Source of the DNA: Paracoccus pantotrophus
GTDB lineage: Bacteria; Pseudomonadota; Alphaproteobacteria; Rhodobacterales; Rhodobacteraceae
Direction: 5' to 3'
Assembly: GCF_008824185.1 (NCBI RefSeq)
Contig: NZ_CP044426.1
Span: forward strand, 1,806,501 to 1,870,500
DNA length: 64,000 nt
Shown: one piece after another, positions 9,090-18,732 of the stretch
Position numbering within the stretch: position 1 is the first letter of the stretch
Layout of the letters: each line of letters opens with the position of its first letter
Position numbers and translations under genes: made by a program
Notes under the pieces: model-generated
Seen by the model: the letters and a program-made list of their open reading frames with translations, nothing else
What the model was told of the DNA's origin: nothing
Database searches by the model: none

Positions 9090-9559
9090 CCACGATCTTC
9101 CCTATCCTCACGCGCCGGGCCACGCTGGCCGGGCTTGGAACGCTGGCGCTGACCGCGGCCTGCGGCGGGCCGGCCGGTCCCGGCTCGGTCAATCTGGCCA
9201 TGTCGGCCTCGGCCGGGGTCAATCCCGGCCCCGACGGCAGCGACCGGCCGCTGACGCTGCATATCCTGCAATTGCGCGGCACCGCCGGCTTCGACGCCGC
9301 CGACACGCTGGCGCTGCAAGACCCCGCCGCCGCCCTGGGGGCCGACCTGGTCAAGGCGGAAACGGTCACGCTGGCCCCCGGCGGCAGCGCCGAAAAGGCG
9401 CTGGTGCTCGACCCGGCGACGACGGCGGTGGCGGTGGTCGCCGGCTATCGCGACCCGGCCGGCAAGACCACCCGCGCCAAGGCCGCCGTCTCGCCCACCG
9501 GGACCGCCAGCTTCACCGTCACCGCCGGTCCGGGCGGCGTCACCATGACCCCAGCCTGA
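9086..9559 (+). CDS. tssJ: T6SS outer-membrane lipoprotein TssJ
   Basis: TssJ is the lipoprotein that anchors the TssJLM envelope complex to the outer membrane. The 157-residue product has an N-terminal signal LTRRATLAGLGTLALTAACGG, with the lipid-attachment Cys at about residue 27. The mature part has the expected small beta-sandwich character (LTLHILQLRGTAGFDAADTLAL, then the VTLAPGGSAEKALVLDPATTAVAVVAGYRD stretch). The ATGA overlap with fha couples translation. The signal carries a twin-arginine before the hydrophobic core, so Tat export is possible, and the lipobox (TAAC) is not ideal. Identity rests on position between fha and tssK plus the lipoprotein signal and characteristic repeats. 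Confidence 0.88.
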   Translation: MTTIFPILTRRATLAGLGTLALTAACGGPAGPGSVNLAMSASAGVNPGPDGSDRPLTLHILQLRGTAGFDAADTLALQDPAAALGADLVKAETVTLAPGGSAEKALVLDPATTAVAVVAGYRDPAGKTTRAKAAVSPTGTASFTVTAGPGGVTMTPA

Positions 9560-9570
9560 AGGGAAAGCGC

Positions 9571-10905
9571 ATGACCGAAGGCAGCCGCGTCGTCTGGTCC
9601 GAGGGCCTGTTCCTGCGCCCGCAGCATTTCCAGCAGCAGGACCGCCATGCCGCGGCACAGCTGCGCGCGCTGCTGCGGGCGCGGCCGCGGCAGGCCTGGG
9701 GCTTTGTCGCGCTGCGGCTGGACCCCGCGGCGCTGGAGGCCGGGCAGGTCGCCGTGGCCGAGGCCGAGGGGCTGTTCCCCGACGGCACCGGCTTTCGCAT
9801 CCCGGCCGACAGCCCGCCGCCGCCGCCGGTCGCGGTCAGCCGTGCGACACCCGCCGGCGCGGTCCTTTTGGGCGTGGCGCCGCGCCAGCCCGGCACGGCG
9901 GCGGTCGATCCCGCCCATGCCGAGCCGGGCGGCGCGCGCTGGCGCGGCGAATGGGCCAGCCTGCGCGACGAGATCCGCGGCGGCGCCGAACCCGCCGAGG
10001 TCGAGATCGCCCGGCTCTCGACCCGGCTGTTCCTGCCCGGCGAGGCCACGCAGGGCGCCGTCACCCTGCCGCTGGCGGGCATCGAGGGGCTGGCCGCCGA
10101 CGGCCGGGTCGCGCTGGCCGAGGGCTGGCTGCCCCCCGCCCTGACCCTGGCCGCCGTGCCCTGGTATGGCGGGCTGCTCAAGGAACTGGTCACCGGGCTC
10201 GACCGCATCATCGAGGCGCAGGGCGGCATGGTGCTGGGCGGCGCCGGCCGCTCGGTCGAGAACCTGCTGATCCTGGAACTGGCCAATGCCGCGCGGCCAA
10301 GGCTGCAACACCTGCTGGCGCAGAACCTTGCGCATCCGTCCGAGCTTTTCGCAGACCTGGCCGAGCTGGCGGGACGGATGGCGACCTATGGCTCCTCGAC
10401 CCGGCGGCTGTCGCCCCTGCCGGATTACGACCATGCCGACCCGCAGCCGGGTTTCGCCGCGCTGGCCGATGCGCTGCGCTCGCTGATCCTGTCCCTGCGC
10501 CATGTCGAGCCGAAATCCCGCGCCCTGCCGGTCGCCCGCCACGCGCAGAACGTCTGGAAGGTGCGCATCGACAACCCCGAGATCCTGCAAAACAGCCGCA
10601 TCGTGCTGCGCATCGGCTCCGACATGTCGGACGAGGGGCTGATGCAGCTTTTCACCCGCCAGGTCACGGTGGGCGCGGCCGAGGAGTTCGAGGCGCTGTG
10701 GACCTCGCGCCTGCCGGGCATTCCCCTGCGGCCGCTGCATTCGCAGCCGCGCGAGATCCCCTATGACGGCGACCGGCTGTGCCTGGAGCTGGACCGCAAG
10801 TCCGAGCATTGGGCGCGGCTGCAAGCCTCGCCGGGCTTCGTGCTGGGCGTGTCGGGCAAGCTGGACCGCGAGCCCGAAATCGACTGCTACGCGGTCAGCA
10901 GATAG
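9571..10905 (+). CDS. tssK: T6SS baseplate adaptor TssK
   Basis: TssK trimers connect the baseplate wedges to the TssLM envelope complex. The 444-residue protein starts RVVWSEGLFLRPQHFQQQDRH, the diagnostic TssK N-terminus. The middle contains LPDYDHADPQPGFAALADALRSLI and the C-terminus LGVSGKLDREPEIDCYAVSR, both family-like. The start ATG follows a GAAGGGAAAG purine stretch. It sits between tssJ and tssL in the same direction with short gaps (11 and 9 nt). Confidence 0.96.
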   Translation: MTEGSRVVWSEGLFLRPQHFQQQDRHAAAQLRALLRARPRQAWGFVALRLDPAALEAGQVAVAEAEGLFPDGTGFRIPADSPPPPPVAVSRATPAGAVLLGVAPRQPGTAAVDPAHAEPGGARWRGEWASLRDEIRGGAEPAEVEIARLSTRLFLPGEATQGAVTLPLAGIEGLAADGRVALAEGWLPPALTLAAVPWYGGLLKELVTGLDRIIEAQGGMVLGGAGRSVENLLILELANAARPRLQHLLAQNLAHPSELFADLAELAGRMATYGSSTRRLSPLPDYDHADPQPGFAALADALRSLILSLRHVEPKSRALPVARHAQNVWKVRIDNPEILQNSRIVLRIGSDMSDEGLMQLFTRQVTVGAAEEFEALWTSRLPGIPLRPLHSQPREIPYDGDRLCLELDRKSEHWARLQASPGFVLGVSGKLDREPEIDCYAVSR

Positions 10906-10914
10906 GGGCGGGGA

Positions 10915-12309
10915 ATGGGCGACCAGAACGATCCATTCGGCCTTGGCGACCCCGGTCGCACCCGGATCCGACCGCTGGGCGCGGGCCGGCCGCAATCCCT
11001 GCCCGATCCGCCCGGCCCCGGTCCCGCGCCGCCACGCCCCACTTGGCAGGCCGCCCCCGATCCCGCCGCGCCCGAGGCCGCGCCCCATGCCCGGCGCGGG
11101 CGGGCGCATGCCAACCCGCTGGTCGCCGCCCATGCCACGCTGCTGGAACTGGCGCCCGAGCTTGAGCGCGCCAATCCCCCCGCCCGCCCCGAGGCGCTGC
11201 GCGCGCGGCTGCAATCGGTGCTGGTCGAGGGGCGCGACGCCTCGGTCGCCGCCGGCGTGCCGCTGAGCCGGGCCGACCAGGGCGCCTGGTTCGTCGCCGC
11301 CCTGCTGGACGACCTGGCGCTGAACACGCCCTGGGGCGGGCAAAGCGACTGGCCCCGGCAGCCCTTGGTCACGCAGATGACCGGCGAGGTCGATGCCGGC
11401 ACCCGCTTCTTCGACCGGCTGGACGCGCTGATGCGCAACCCGGCCGGCGAGCGCGACCTGCTGGAACTGGCCTGGCTGTGCCTCTGCCTGGGCTTTCGCG
11501 GCAAGTATCGCGTGCAGGGCGGCGCCGGCGAAGGCGCGCTGGTGGCGCTGCGCGCGCAGATTGCCCGGCTGTTGCGCGACCCGGAACGCGAGGCCATGCC
11601 GCTGGCCCCGCACGGCGCCGGGGTGATCGCGCCCGACACGCCGCGCCGTTTCGCCGTGCCGCTGTGGACGCTGTGGCTGGGCGCGCTGGGGCTGGTCCTG
11701 GCGATCCACACGGGCCTCTCCATGCACCTTTCGGGCAAGGCGGAAAGCCTGTTCACCCAGGCCGCCGGCCTGCCGCCGGCCGAACGCGCCGCGATCTTCA
11801 GGCCCGTGCGCCAGACCGTCGAGCCGGCCCCGGAACTGCCGGCCACCGTGATCGACCCGCTGCTGCCCGCCTTCCAGGCCGCCCTGCCCGCCGCCCTGCG
11901 CCCGGCCATGAAGGGGCGCGAAACCTCGGGCCTCGTGGTGCTGGTGGTGCAGGCCAGCAATCCCGAGGTGTTCCGCTCGGCCAAGGCCAGCCTGAACCCC
12001 GCCTATCAGCCGCTGGTCGAGGCGATCGGCAAGACCGTCGTGGCCAACGCGCATCGCATCGGCGCGGTCGCGGTCAGCGGCCATACCGACAACGTGCCGG
12101 TGCAGCGCAGCAATCCCTTTGCCTCGAACCAGGGCCTGTCCGAGGCGCGGGCCGAGACCGTGGCGCAGGCGCTGGCGGCGGCCGGCGTGCCCGCCGAGCT
12201 CATCAGCGCCGAGGGCCGCGCCGACAGCCAGCCGGTGGCCGACAACGCCACCCGCGACGGCCGCGCCCAGAACCGCCGGATCGAGATCCGCATCGAGAAG
12301 AGGCAATAG
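10915..12309 (+). CDS. tssL: T6SS envelope protein TssL (DotU) with C-terminal OmpA peptidoglycan-binding domain
   Basis: TssL is an inner-membrane component of the envelope complex. Domain order in the 464 residues: a Pro-rich N-terminus (1-60), a cytoplasmic DotU helical domain (about 65-235, including ALLDDLALNTPWGGQSDW), one membrane span (about 245-266, FAVPLWTLWLGALGLVLAIHTG) and a periplasmic OmpA-like domain (about 330-464: GAVAVSGHTDNVPVQ, LSEARAETVAQAL, RRIEIRI). The OmpA part should bind peptidoglycan directly, so no separate TagL is needed. The stop is immediately followed by the tssM ATG. Confidence 0.95.
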   Translation: MGDQNDPFGLGDPGRTRIRPLGAGRPQSLPDPPGPGPAPPRPTWQAAPDPAAPEAAPHARRGRAHANPLVAAHATLLELAPELERANPPARPEALRARLQSVLVEGRDASVAAGVPLSRADQGAWFVAALLDDLALNTPWGGQSDWPRQPLVTQMTGEVDAGTRFFDRLDALMRNPAGERDLLELAWLCLCLGFRGKYRVQGGAGEGALVALRAQIARLLRDPEREAMPLAPHGAGVIAPDTPRRFAVPLWTLWLGALGLVLAIHTGLSMHLSGKAESLFTQAAGLPPAERAAIFRPVRQTVEPAPELPATVIDPLLPAFQAALPAALRPAMKGRETSGLVVLVVQASNPEVFRSAKASLNPAYQPLVEAIGKTVVANAHRIGAVAVSGHTDNVPVQRSNPFASNQGLSEARAETVAQALAAAGVPAELISAEGRADSQPVADNATRDGRAQNRRIEIRIEKRQ

Positions 12310-15300
12310 ATGCGCGTGCTCAAGGCCATGTTCCGGTTCCTCCTGTCCCGCGGCTTCTGGACCTTCGTCGGGCTGGCGCTGCTGGCGGCGGCGATCTGGT
12401 TCTATGGCCCGCTGGTCTCGGTCGGCGAGGCCGCGCCCCTGGAAAGCGCCGAGATCCGCGCGATCTGCCTGGGCGCCATCCTGGTGTTGTGGCTGCTGAT
12501 CCTGCTGCTGGGCCAGATCCGCGCCGCGCGGCGCAACCGCATGTTCGTCACCGAACTGGCCGCGCCGCCGCCCCTGCCCGACGCGCCCGATGCCGCGGCC
12601 GAGATCGGCGGCAAGTTCCAGGAGATCCTGGCGACGCTGGCGCGCTCGCGACTGGGCAAGCGGCGCTTTCTGCGCGAGATGCCCTGGTATGTCATCATCG
12701 GCCCGCCAGGCACCGGCAAGACCACGGCGCTGCGCCAGTCGGGGCTGAATTTTCCCATCGCGCTGAACGACGACCTGAAGGGCGTCGGCGGCACCCGCAA
12801 TTGCGACTGGTTCTTTACCGAAACCGCCGTGCTGGTCGACACCGCCGGCCGCTATACCGACCAGTCCAGCGAGCCCGAGCGCGACGCGGCGGAATGGGCC
12901 GGCTTTCTCGACCTGCTCAAGAAGCATCGCGGCCGGCGGGCGCTGAACGGGGTGATCGTGGCCTTGTCGCTGGACGAATTGCTGGGCCCCGAGGACGCGC
13001 TGCGCCGCCACGCGCGCGAGATCCGCAAGCGCCTGACCGAGATCGCCGAGCGGCTGGAGATGCAGTTGCCGGTCTATCTGATGCTCACCAAGGCCGACCG
13101 GCTGCCGGGCTTCGAGGCGTTCTTCGGCGCGCTGACCTCGGCCCAGCGGGCGCAGGTCTGGGGCGCGACCCTGCCGGTCGATGCCCTGCCCGAGCCCGAG
13201 GCGATCACCCGCGAGTTCCGCAGCCTCGCCGCCGTGCTGGAGGGCCGGCTGGACGCACGGCTGGCCGAGGATGCCGACCTGCCGCAGCGCGCCGCGATCT
13301 TCCGCTTTCCGGCCGAATTCGAGCGGCTGGAACCGCCGCTGCGGCTGCTGATCGACACCGCCTTCGGCGAAAGCCGCTATGAGCAGACCCCCTGGCTGCG
13401 CGGCTTCTACCTGACCTCGGCCACGCAGGAGGGCTCGCCGCTGGACCGAATGCTGGCCGGGATGGCGGCGGGCTTTGGCCTGGCGCCCGCGGCGGCGCCG
13501 CATCGGATGATGGGCGAGCGGCGGTCCTTCTTCCTGCACGACCTGCTGGCCGGGGTGATCTTCGGCGAGGCAGGCTTGGGCCTGTTCGACCCGCGCGCCG
13601 AGGAGCGCCGGACATGGCTCTGGCGCGGCTCGGCGGCGGCGGCGGCGCTGCTGGTGCTGCTGGCGGGCCTGGGGTTCCTGTTCAACACCATGCGCCAGTC
13701 CGGCGCGGTCGCGGATCAACAGCGCCTGCTGGCTGACCTGTCGGGGCGGCTGGCCAACGCCGCCTCGCGCCAGGCGCCGACCGAGCCCCTGGACCTGCCC
13801 GTCGCGCTGGATGCCATGACCGAGATCGAGGCGGCGCGGACGCCGGTGCCCGGCGGACCCTTGGCGCTGATCGGCCCCTCGGCCGCGGCCGAGATCGAGG
13901 GCGCGGCCCGGCTGGCCCGCGAACGCGGGCTGCGCAACCTGCTGGAGCCGCGCATGGTCGCCTTTCTGGAAGCGACGATGTGGCGGCAGATCCGCGACCC
14001 GGATTTCCTGCTGGGCGCGCTGAAGGCCTATCAGATGCTGACCGGGCTTGGCCCCTATGACCGGGCCTGGCTCGCGGAATGGTGGCAGGAGGTGCTGCCC
14101 GCCTTTGCCGCCGAGACCCCCTTCCCGACCGAGGCGGCGCGCGCCTGGCAACTTGCCGCGCTGGACCGGCTGGGCGGCGACGAAAGCCGCATCCAGGCCG
14201 ATCCGCAACTGGTCGAGGCCGCCTTGCAGGCGATCTGCACCGTGCCCTTGTCGCTGCGCAGCTATCGCGCGCTGATGTCCGAGCCCGAGATCGCCACCCT
14301 GCCCGACTGGATCCCGGCGGAAAAGGCCGGGCCTTTGGCGGGGCAGGTTCTGACGCGGCTGTCGGGCCAGACCCTGCGCCAGGGCATTCCCGGCGCCTTC
14401 ACCTGGCAGGGCTTTCACGGCACGGTGCTGCCGATGCTGCCCAGCATGGCCGAGGCGGCGCTGAACGACCGCAAGGTCTTTGCCGGCGGCTGTGCGGAAA
14501 GCGCCGATGCCTCGGCCGCCTCGTTGCAGGCCGACATGATGAAGCTTTACCAGGACGATTTCATCAACGCCTGGGAAGGCTTCCTGCGCGACGTGCGGCT
14601 GGCGCCGATCCCCGACCTGGCCACCGCCACCGCGAACCTGAAAGACCTTGCCAGTCCCGACAGCACGCTCAAGCGGCTGCTGAACGCCGTCGTCGCCGAA
14701 ACCGACCTGGCGCGCCCGCCCGAACAGGGCGACAGCCCCGAGATCAATCCCGGCGTGCTGAAGAAGGTGGCCGGCAAGCTGGGCCTTGGCGCCGCGGCGC
14801 GGATCGGCACCAAGGTCGCCGCCGCCGCCCGCCGTCCGGGCGAGCCCGAGCCGCCACCGCCCGGCGCCGAGATCGCCCGGCATTTCGCGCCCCTCAAGGC
14901 CATCGTCGCCGAGGTGGACGGCAAGCCGCCGCTGATCCTGGATGCCGAGACCGCGCTGGGGGCGCTGTCCAAGGAGCTTTTGACCGTGCAGGCCAGCCCC
15001 GATCCGCAGGCGGCGCTGCTGTCGCGCGGCGGGCTGCCGCAGCTGACGGGCGACCTGCGCAATGTCGCGGCCACCCTGCCCGACCCGGTCAACGCCTGGC
15101 TGGGCGCCATCGCCGGCGACACGATCAGCGTCACGCGCGAGGCGATCCTCGCGCAGCTCAACGCGCGCTGGCGGGCGGATGTGCTGCCCTTCTGCCGCGC
15201 GGCGACGGGCGGGCGCTATCCCTTCGTCGCGGATTCGGCCATCGACGTGACGGTCAGCGACTTCCAGCAGCTTTTCGGCCCCGGCGGCCGCTTCGACGCC

Positions 15301-15840
15301 TTCTCCAACGAGACGCTGACGCCCTATGTCGACACCAGCGCCCGGCCCTGGCGCTGGCGGGCCGACCTGGGGCTGGACGCGCGAACGCTGGCGCCGTTCG
15401 AACAGGCCCGCGCCATCCGCGACGCGCTGTTTCCGGGTGGCGCCGGGCCGGTCATGGCATTCACGCTGGAGCCGAAGGATCTGACCCCGAATGCCGCGCG
15501 GGTGACACTGAACGTCGACGGGCAGAGCCTGGTCTATTTCAATGCCGCCTCCCGGCCGATGCCGATGACCTGGCCGGGCAAGGACGGCACCAACCTGATC
15601 TCGCTGAGCTTCACCCCTGTCGATGGCACGGGCGAGGCGATCAGCACCGAGACCGGCGCCTGGGCCTGGCTGCGGCTGGTGCGCAAGGCCGGGCTGTCGC
15701 CCACCGCGCTGCCCGAGGTCTTTGGCCTGCGGCTGGGCATCGGCCCCTATGCCGCCCGGTTCGAGCTGCGCGCGGCCTCGGTCGAGAATCCCTTCGACCT
15801 GAGCATGTTCGGCGCCTTCCGATGCCCGGAAGCGTTCTGA
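12310..15840 (+). CDS. tssM: T6SS envelope protein TssM (IcmF), NTPase intact
   Basis: TssM spans from cytoplasm to outer membrane and binds TssJ and TssL. It has 1176 residues. Two N-terminal membrane spans (about 17-35 and 50-68) precede a cytoplasmic NTPase domain with Walker A GPPGTGKTT (131-139) and Walker B VLVDTAG (174-180). A third span lies at about 437-461. The large periplasmic part ends in the IcmF C-terminal domain (from about 953: RWRADVLPFCRAATGGRYPF). Both NTPase motifs are intact, unlike some TssM proteins. It directly abuts tssL and overlaps tagF by 19 nt. A second, NTPase-less relative is encoded at 18733-21138. Confidence 0.97.
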   Translation: MRVLKAMFRFLLSRGFWTFVGLALLAAAIWFYGPLVSVGEAAPLESAEIRAICLGAILVLWLLILLLGQIRAARRNRMFVTELAAPPPLPDAPDAAAEIGGKFQEILATLARSRLGKRRFLREMPWYVIIGPPGTGKTTALRQSGLNFPIALNDDLKGVGGTRNCDWFFTETAVLVDTAGRYTDQSSEPERDAAEWAGFLDLLKKHRGRRALNGVIVALSLDELLGPEDALRRHAREIRKRLTEIAERLEMQLPVYLMLTKADRLPGFEAFFGALTSAQRAQVWGATLPVDALPEPEAITREFRSLAAVLEGRLDARLAEDADLPQRAAIFRFPAEFERLEPPLRLLIDTAFGESRYEQTPWLRGFYLTSATQEGSPLDRMLAGMAAGFGLAPAAAPHRMMGERRSFFLHDLLAGVIFGEAGLGLFDPRAEERRTWLWRGSAAAAALLVLLAGLGFLFNTMRQSGAVADQQRLLADLSGRLANAASRQAPTEPLDLPVALDAMTEIEAARTPVPGGPLALIGPSAAAEIEGAARLARERGLRNLLEPRMVAFLEATMWRQIRDPDFLLGALKAYQMLTGLGPYDRAWLAEWWQEVLPAFAAETPFPTEAARAWQLAALDRLGGDESRIQADPQLVEAALQAICTVPLSLRSYRALMSEPEIATLPDWIPAEKAGPLAGQVLTRLSGQTLRQGIPGAFTWQGFHGTVLPMLPSMAEAALNDRKVFAGGCAESADASAASLQADMMKLYQDDFINAWEGFLRDVRLAPIPDLATATANLKDLASPDSTLKRLLNAVVAETDLARPPEQGDSPEINPGVLKKVAGKLGLGAAARIGTKVAAAARRPGEPEPPPPGAEIARHFAPLKAIVAEVDGKPPLILDAETALGALSKELLTVQASPDPQAALLSRGGLPQLTGDLRNVAATLPDPVNAWLGAIAGDTISVTREAILAQLNARWRADVLPFCRAATGGRYPFVADSAIDVTVSDFQQLFGPGGRFDAFSNETLTPYVDTSARPWRWRADLGLDARTLAPFEQARAIRDALFPGGAGPVMAFTLEPKDLTPNAARVTLNVDGQSLVYFNAASRPMPMTWPGKDGTNLISLSFTPVDGTGEAISTETGAWAWLRLVRKAGLSPTALPEVFGLRLGIGPYAARFELRAASVENPFDLSMFGAFRCPEAF

Positions 15841-16313
15841 GCGCGCAGGCGGGCTTCTGGGGCAAGCTGCCGGCGCGCGGCGATTTCGTCGGCCGCGGGT
15901 TGCCCGAGCCGTTCCGCCGCCGCTGGGACCGCTGGGCCGCGGCGCATCTGGCCAGGCGCGAGGACTGGCCGGAGGGCGGGCTGCGGCTGCGCATCGCCTC
16001 GGGCGGGCGGGCGGCGGCGGGGCTGGTGCTGCCTTCGGCCGATGCGGTGGGGCGGCGCTTTCCGCTGGCGCTGTTCCTGCTGGCCGACAGCCTGCCCGGA
16101 CCCGAGGCGCTGGAGCCCTGGTGCGAGGCCGCGCTGCAAGCCGCCGCCGAGCCCGATCCCGATGCGCTGTGGCAGGCGCTGGCGGCCCTGCCCGCGCCGG
16201 CGGGCAAGGCCGAGGCACCGCCGCTGCTGCTGTGGCAACGCGGGCATCCGGCGCTGGCCGCCGATCCCGAGGCGCCGGGGCCTGCGCTGGCAGCGCTCTT
16301 CAGTTCAGGTTGA
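15822..16313 (+). CDS. tagF: T6SS-associated protein TagF
   Basis: TagF is a cytoplasmic accessory protein that represses T6SS post-translationally in Pseudomonas and Agrobacterium, in the latter as a TagF-PppA fusion acting on Fha. The 163-residue product has the family N-terminus GFWGKLPARGDFVGRGLPEPFRRRWDRW. ATG 15822 lies inside the 3' end of tssM. The longer open frame upstream is only the tssM shadow. The 3' end overlaps the convergent vgrG gene by 14 nt, so both strands are transcribed through this point. With fha and the PP2C gene in the same cluster, it likely serves the phospho-regulatory branch. Confidence 0.9.
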   Translation: MPGSVLSAQAGFWGKLPARGDFVGRGLPEPFRRRWDRWAAAHLARREDWPEGGLRLRIASGGRAAAGLVLPSADAVGRRFPLALFLLADSLPGPEALEPWCEAALQAAAEPDPDALWQALAALPAPAGKAEAPPLLLWQRGHPALAADPEAPGPALAALFSSG

Positions 16314-18651
16314 CCTTGGAGCCCTTGATCGAGGTCTCGCCCGAGGCCTTCACGTCGATCTTGCCCGAGCCCTTGATCGTGATGTCCTTGCCCTCGATGG
16401 TGATGGTGCCGTCCTTCTTCATCACGATGGCGGCCGAGCCGCAGGTCAGCGCGATCGAATCCGCCGCCACGATGGCCAGCGCCGCGCCCACGTCCAGCCC
16501 CATCTTGCCGGCGACCTTGTGCAATTCATCCGCACCGACCGTGGTGGCCCGCTTGCCGGCAACGTCCAGCGTCGAATCGCCGCCGACCTTCTCGGCCCGG
16601 TTGCCGCCCGCCTTGTGGCTGCGGTTGCCGCCGACCTCGACGGTCTCGTTCCCCGCCACGTTGGTCGAGCGGTTGCCGCCTACCTTCCAGCCGTCGTCCG
16701 AGGAGATCGCGTGGTTCTGCCCGGCCAGCACCGTCACGCCGCGCGCACCGACAATGGTATTGGTCTGCGCCGCCCCGACATTGCGCGTCTCGGTCGCGGC
16801 CACGCTGTCCACCCGCGCCGCCTTGACGGTGATGGTCTGGATGCCGCCGACGGTCTGGCTATGCGCGCCGTCGATGGTCTCGGTGGAGCTGGCGGCGACA
16901 TGGATCGTCTCGGTCGCGCCCACGTCCAGGCTGCGATGGCCGCCGACCTTTTCCGTATCGTCCACCCCGATCGAGACCTGGCGGTTCGCGCCGATGGTGG
17001 TGAACTTGTCGTTGCCAACGCTTTCGCGGCGGTCGTTGCCGATGGACTGGGTGGCGTCGTTGCCGACATCCTCGACCCAGTCATGGCCGATGCGGCGGGT
17101 CTCGTCGTTCTTGATCAGCTCGTTATGGTCCTTCTGCGCCTGGAAATACACCTCCTCGGCGCCGGCCTTGTCCTCGAAGCGCAACTCGTTCCAGCCGCCG
17201 CCGCCGGGCGAGCTGTTGGATTTCCAGCCCGATTGCGTGGCATTGCCGGGCAGGCCATAGGGCGGCACCTGCTCGGCATTGTAGACCCGGCCGGTGATGA
17301 TCGGCCGGTCGGCATCGCCGTCCAGGAAATCGACGATCACCTCCTGCCCGATGCGGGGGATCTGGATGAAGCCCCAGCCCGCCCCGGCCCAGGCCTGGCT
17401 GACGCGCACGAAGCAGCTGGAATGCGCGTCGCGCCGGCCCTTGCGGTCCCAGAAGAACTGCACCTTCACCCGCGCATGTTCGTCGGTATAGATCTCGGCC
17501 CCCGCGGGGCCCACCACCACGGCGGTCTGCGGCCCGCGCATCGGCCGGCGCGGCGTGCGGCGCTCGGGGCGGAAGGGGATGCGCGCCGGGGCGCAGACCA
17601 GCCGGACGTGATAGCCCAAGGGGTCGCGCCCCTCCTGCCCGGCGCGCTGGCCGGCGCGGACCTGGTCGTCCCACATGCGATAGCGGGCGGACAGCACCAG
17701 ATGGCGGTCGTTTTCCGCCTCGCGCGGGAAACCCGCCAGCGTGAAGCTGCGCCCCGGCCCCAGCGGCCGGGCGGTGCCCTCGGCCGCGACGCGCTCGAAG
17801 GCGGCCTGCGCCTCTTCCAGCCGGATGCCGGCCAGCCGCTCGCCGCGCCCCAGGTCCAGGTGCCGGCCGGGATAAAGGTAAGCCTCGCGCCGGTCGCCGG
17901 CATGGCCCTCGGGCCGGCTTGCCGTCGCCATCAGGTCCGAGGAGGGTTTCAGGAAATCGTAATCGGTCTGCGCGAAAGCCCCGATGCGCATCGCGGCGCG
18001 CGGCACCCAGCCGGTCAGGTAATCGCCCTCGCGCGGGGCGCTGGGGCTGTCGGGCTCATAGGCGATCTCCTCGGCGCCCGGCGCGGGCTTCATCGCCGCA
18101 TTGGCATCGGCCAGCACGGTGACATGGCCATCCTCGCCATGCTCGAAGAAATAGAAGATTCCCTCCTCCTCCATCAGCCGCTGGAGGAAGTCGAGGTCGC
18201 TTTCCTCGAACTGGACGCAATAGTCGCGGGGCGGGTAGCTGCCCTCCAGCCGCTTGTCCAGCACCACGTCGGGATAGGCGCGCAGCACCTCCTCGATGAT
18301 GTCGGGCACCGAGAGGTTCTGGAAGATGCGGTTGTCGGTCGCCAGGCTTGCGAACCACAGCGCCGGGCGCAGAAGCAGCCGGTAGAAGGCGAAATCGTCG
18401 CGGATCTCGGCCAGGCCAAACTCGGCGACATGGCCGTCGAAATGCCGCGGCTCGCTGTCCTCGGGCCCCTTGACGGCGATGGTGGCGCGGGTGCCCAGCA
18501 CGTCGGCCGCCTTCACGTCCAGCGTCTTGGCCGACAGGCGCAGCTCGAAGGCGAAGGGGGCCGAGACCTGTTCCTCGCCCTCCATGCGCTCGAAGGTGAC
18601 GGGCTCGCCGATGGCGGGGATGGCGACGGTGATCTCGCGGGCGGATGACAT
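16300..18651 (-). CDS. vgrG: T6SS spike protein VgrG (TssI)
   Basis: VgrG trimers tip the Hcp tube. ATG 18651 is preceded by AGGAGG seven bases away and is preferred over an open extension to 18711, giving 783 residues. The gp27/phage-D-like part covers about 1-380 (VQFEESDLDFLQRLMEEEGIFYFFEH), followed by the gp5 OB-fold with RVKVQFFWDR and the VRVSQAWAGAGWGFIQIPRIGQEVIVDFLDGD signature. A long beta-helix needle of short VGxN-type repeats spans about 510-700. It ends with a DUF2345-like tail (KDGTITIEGKDITIKGSG). There is no C-terminal effector extension. It is convergent with tagF and lies downstream of the TssM-like gene on the same strand. No PAAR or adaptor gene is adjacent. Confidence 0.96.
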   Translation of the reverse strand: MSSAREITVAIPAIGEPVTFERMEGEEQVSAPFAFELRLSAKTLDVKAADVLGTRATIAVKGPEDSEPRHFDGHVAEFGLAEIRDDFAFYRLLLRPALWFASLATDNRIFQNLSVPDIIEEVLRAYPDVVLDKRLEGSYPPRDYCVQFEESDLDFLQRLMEEEGIFYFFEHGEDGHVTVLADANAAMKPAPGAEEIAYEPDSPSAPREGDYLTGWVPRAAMRIGAFAQTDYDFLKPSSDLMATASRPEGHAGDRREAYLYPGRHLDLGRGERLAGIRLEEAQAAFERVAAEGTARPLGPGRSFTLAGFPREAENDRHLVLSARYRMWDDQVRAGQRAGQEGRDPLGYHVRLVCAPARIPFRPERRTPRRPMRGPQTAVVVGPAGAEIYTDEHARVKVQFFWDRKGRRDAHSSCFVRVSQAWAGAGWGFIQIPRIGQEVIVDFLDGDADRPIITGRVYNAEQVPPYGLPGNATQSGWKSNSSPGGGGWNELRFEDKAGAEEVYFQAQKDHNELIKNDETRRIGHDWVEDVGNDATQSIGNDRRESVGNDKFTTIGANRQVSIGVDDTEKVGGHRSLDVGATETIHVAASSTETIDGAHSQTVGGIQTITVKAARVDSVAATETRNVGAAQTNTIVGARGVTVLAGQNHAISSDDGWKVGGNRSTNVAGNETVEVGGNRSHKAGGNRAEKVGGDSTLDVAGKRATTVGADELHKVAGKMGLDVGAALAIVAADSIALTCGSAAIVMKKDGTITIEGKDITIKGSGKIDVKASGETSIKGSKVNLN

Positions 18652-18732
18652 GCTGACCTCCTGCCTCCGGGGCCGATGCGCCGGCCGGATACCGGTTTCA
18701 GTATGACGCAAGCCGGGCGGATTGGCGAATGA

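Noticed and set aside
9445..16218. 2257-residue open frame on the minus strand opposite tssK-tssL-tssM-tagF
   Set aside because: Antisense shadow of GC-rich genes; product is low-complexity (Gln, Arg, Gly, Ala) without any domain, and the opposite strand encodes clear T6SS proteins.
16300..18651. VgrG beta-helix repeats as a CRISPR-like or tandem DNA repeat
   Set aside because: The periodicity is at the protein level (VGxN-type short repeats of the needle), with no conserved DNA repeat and spacer.
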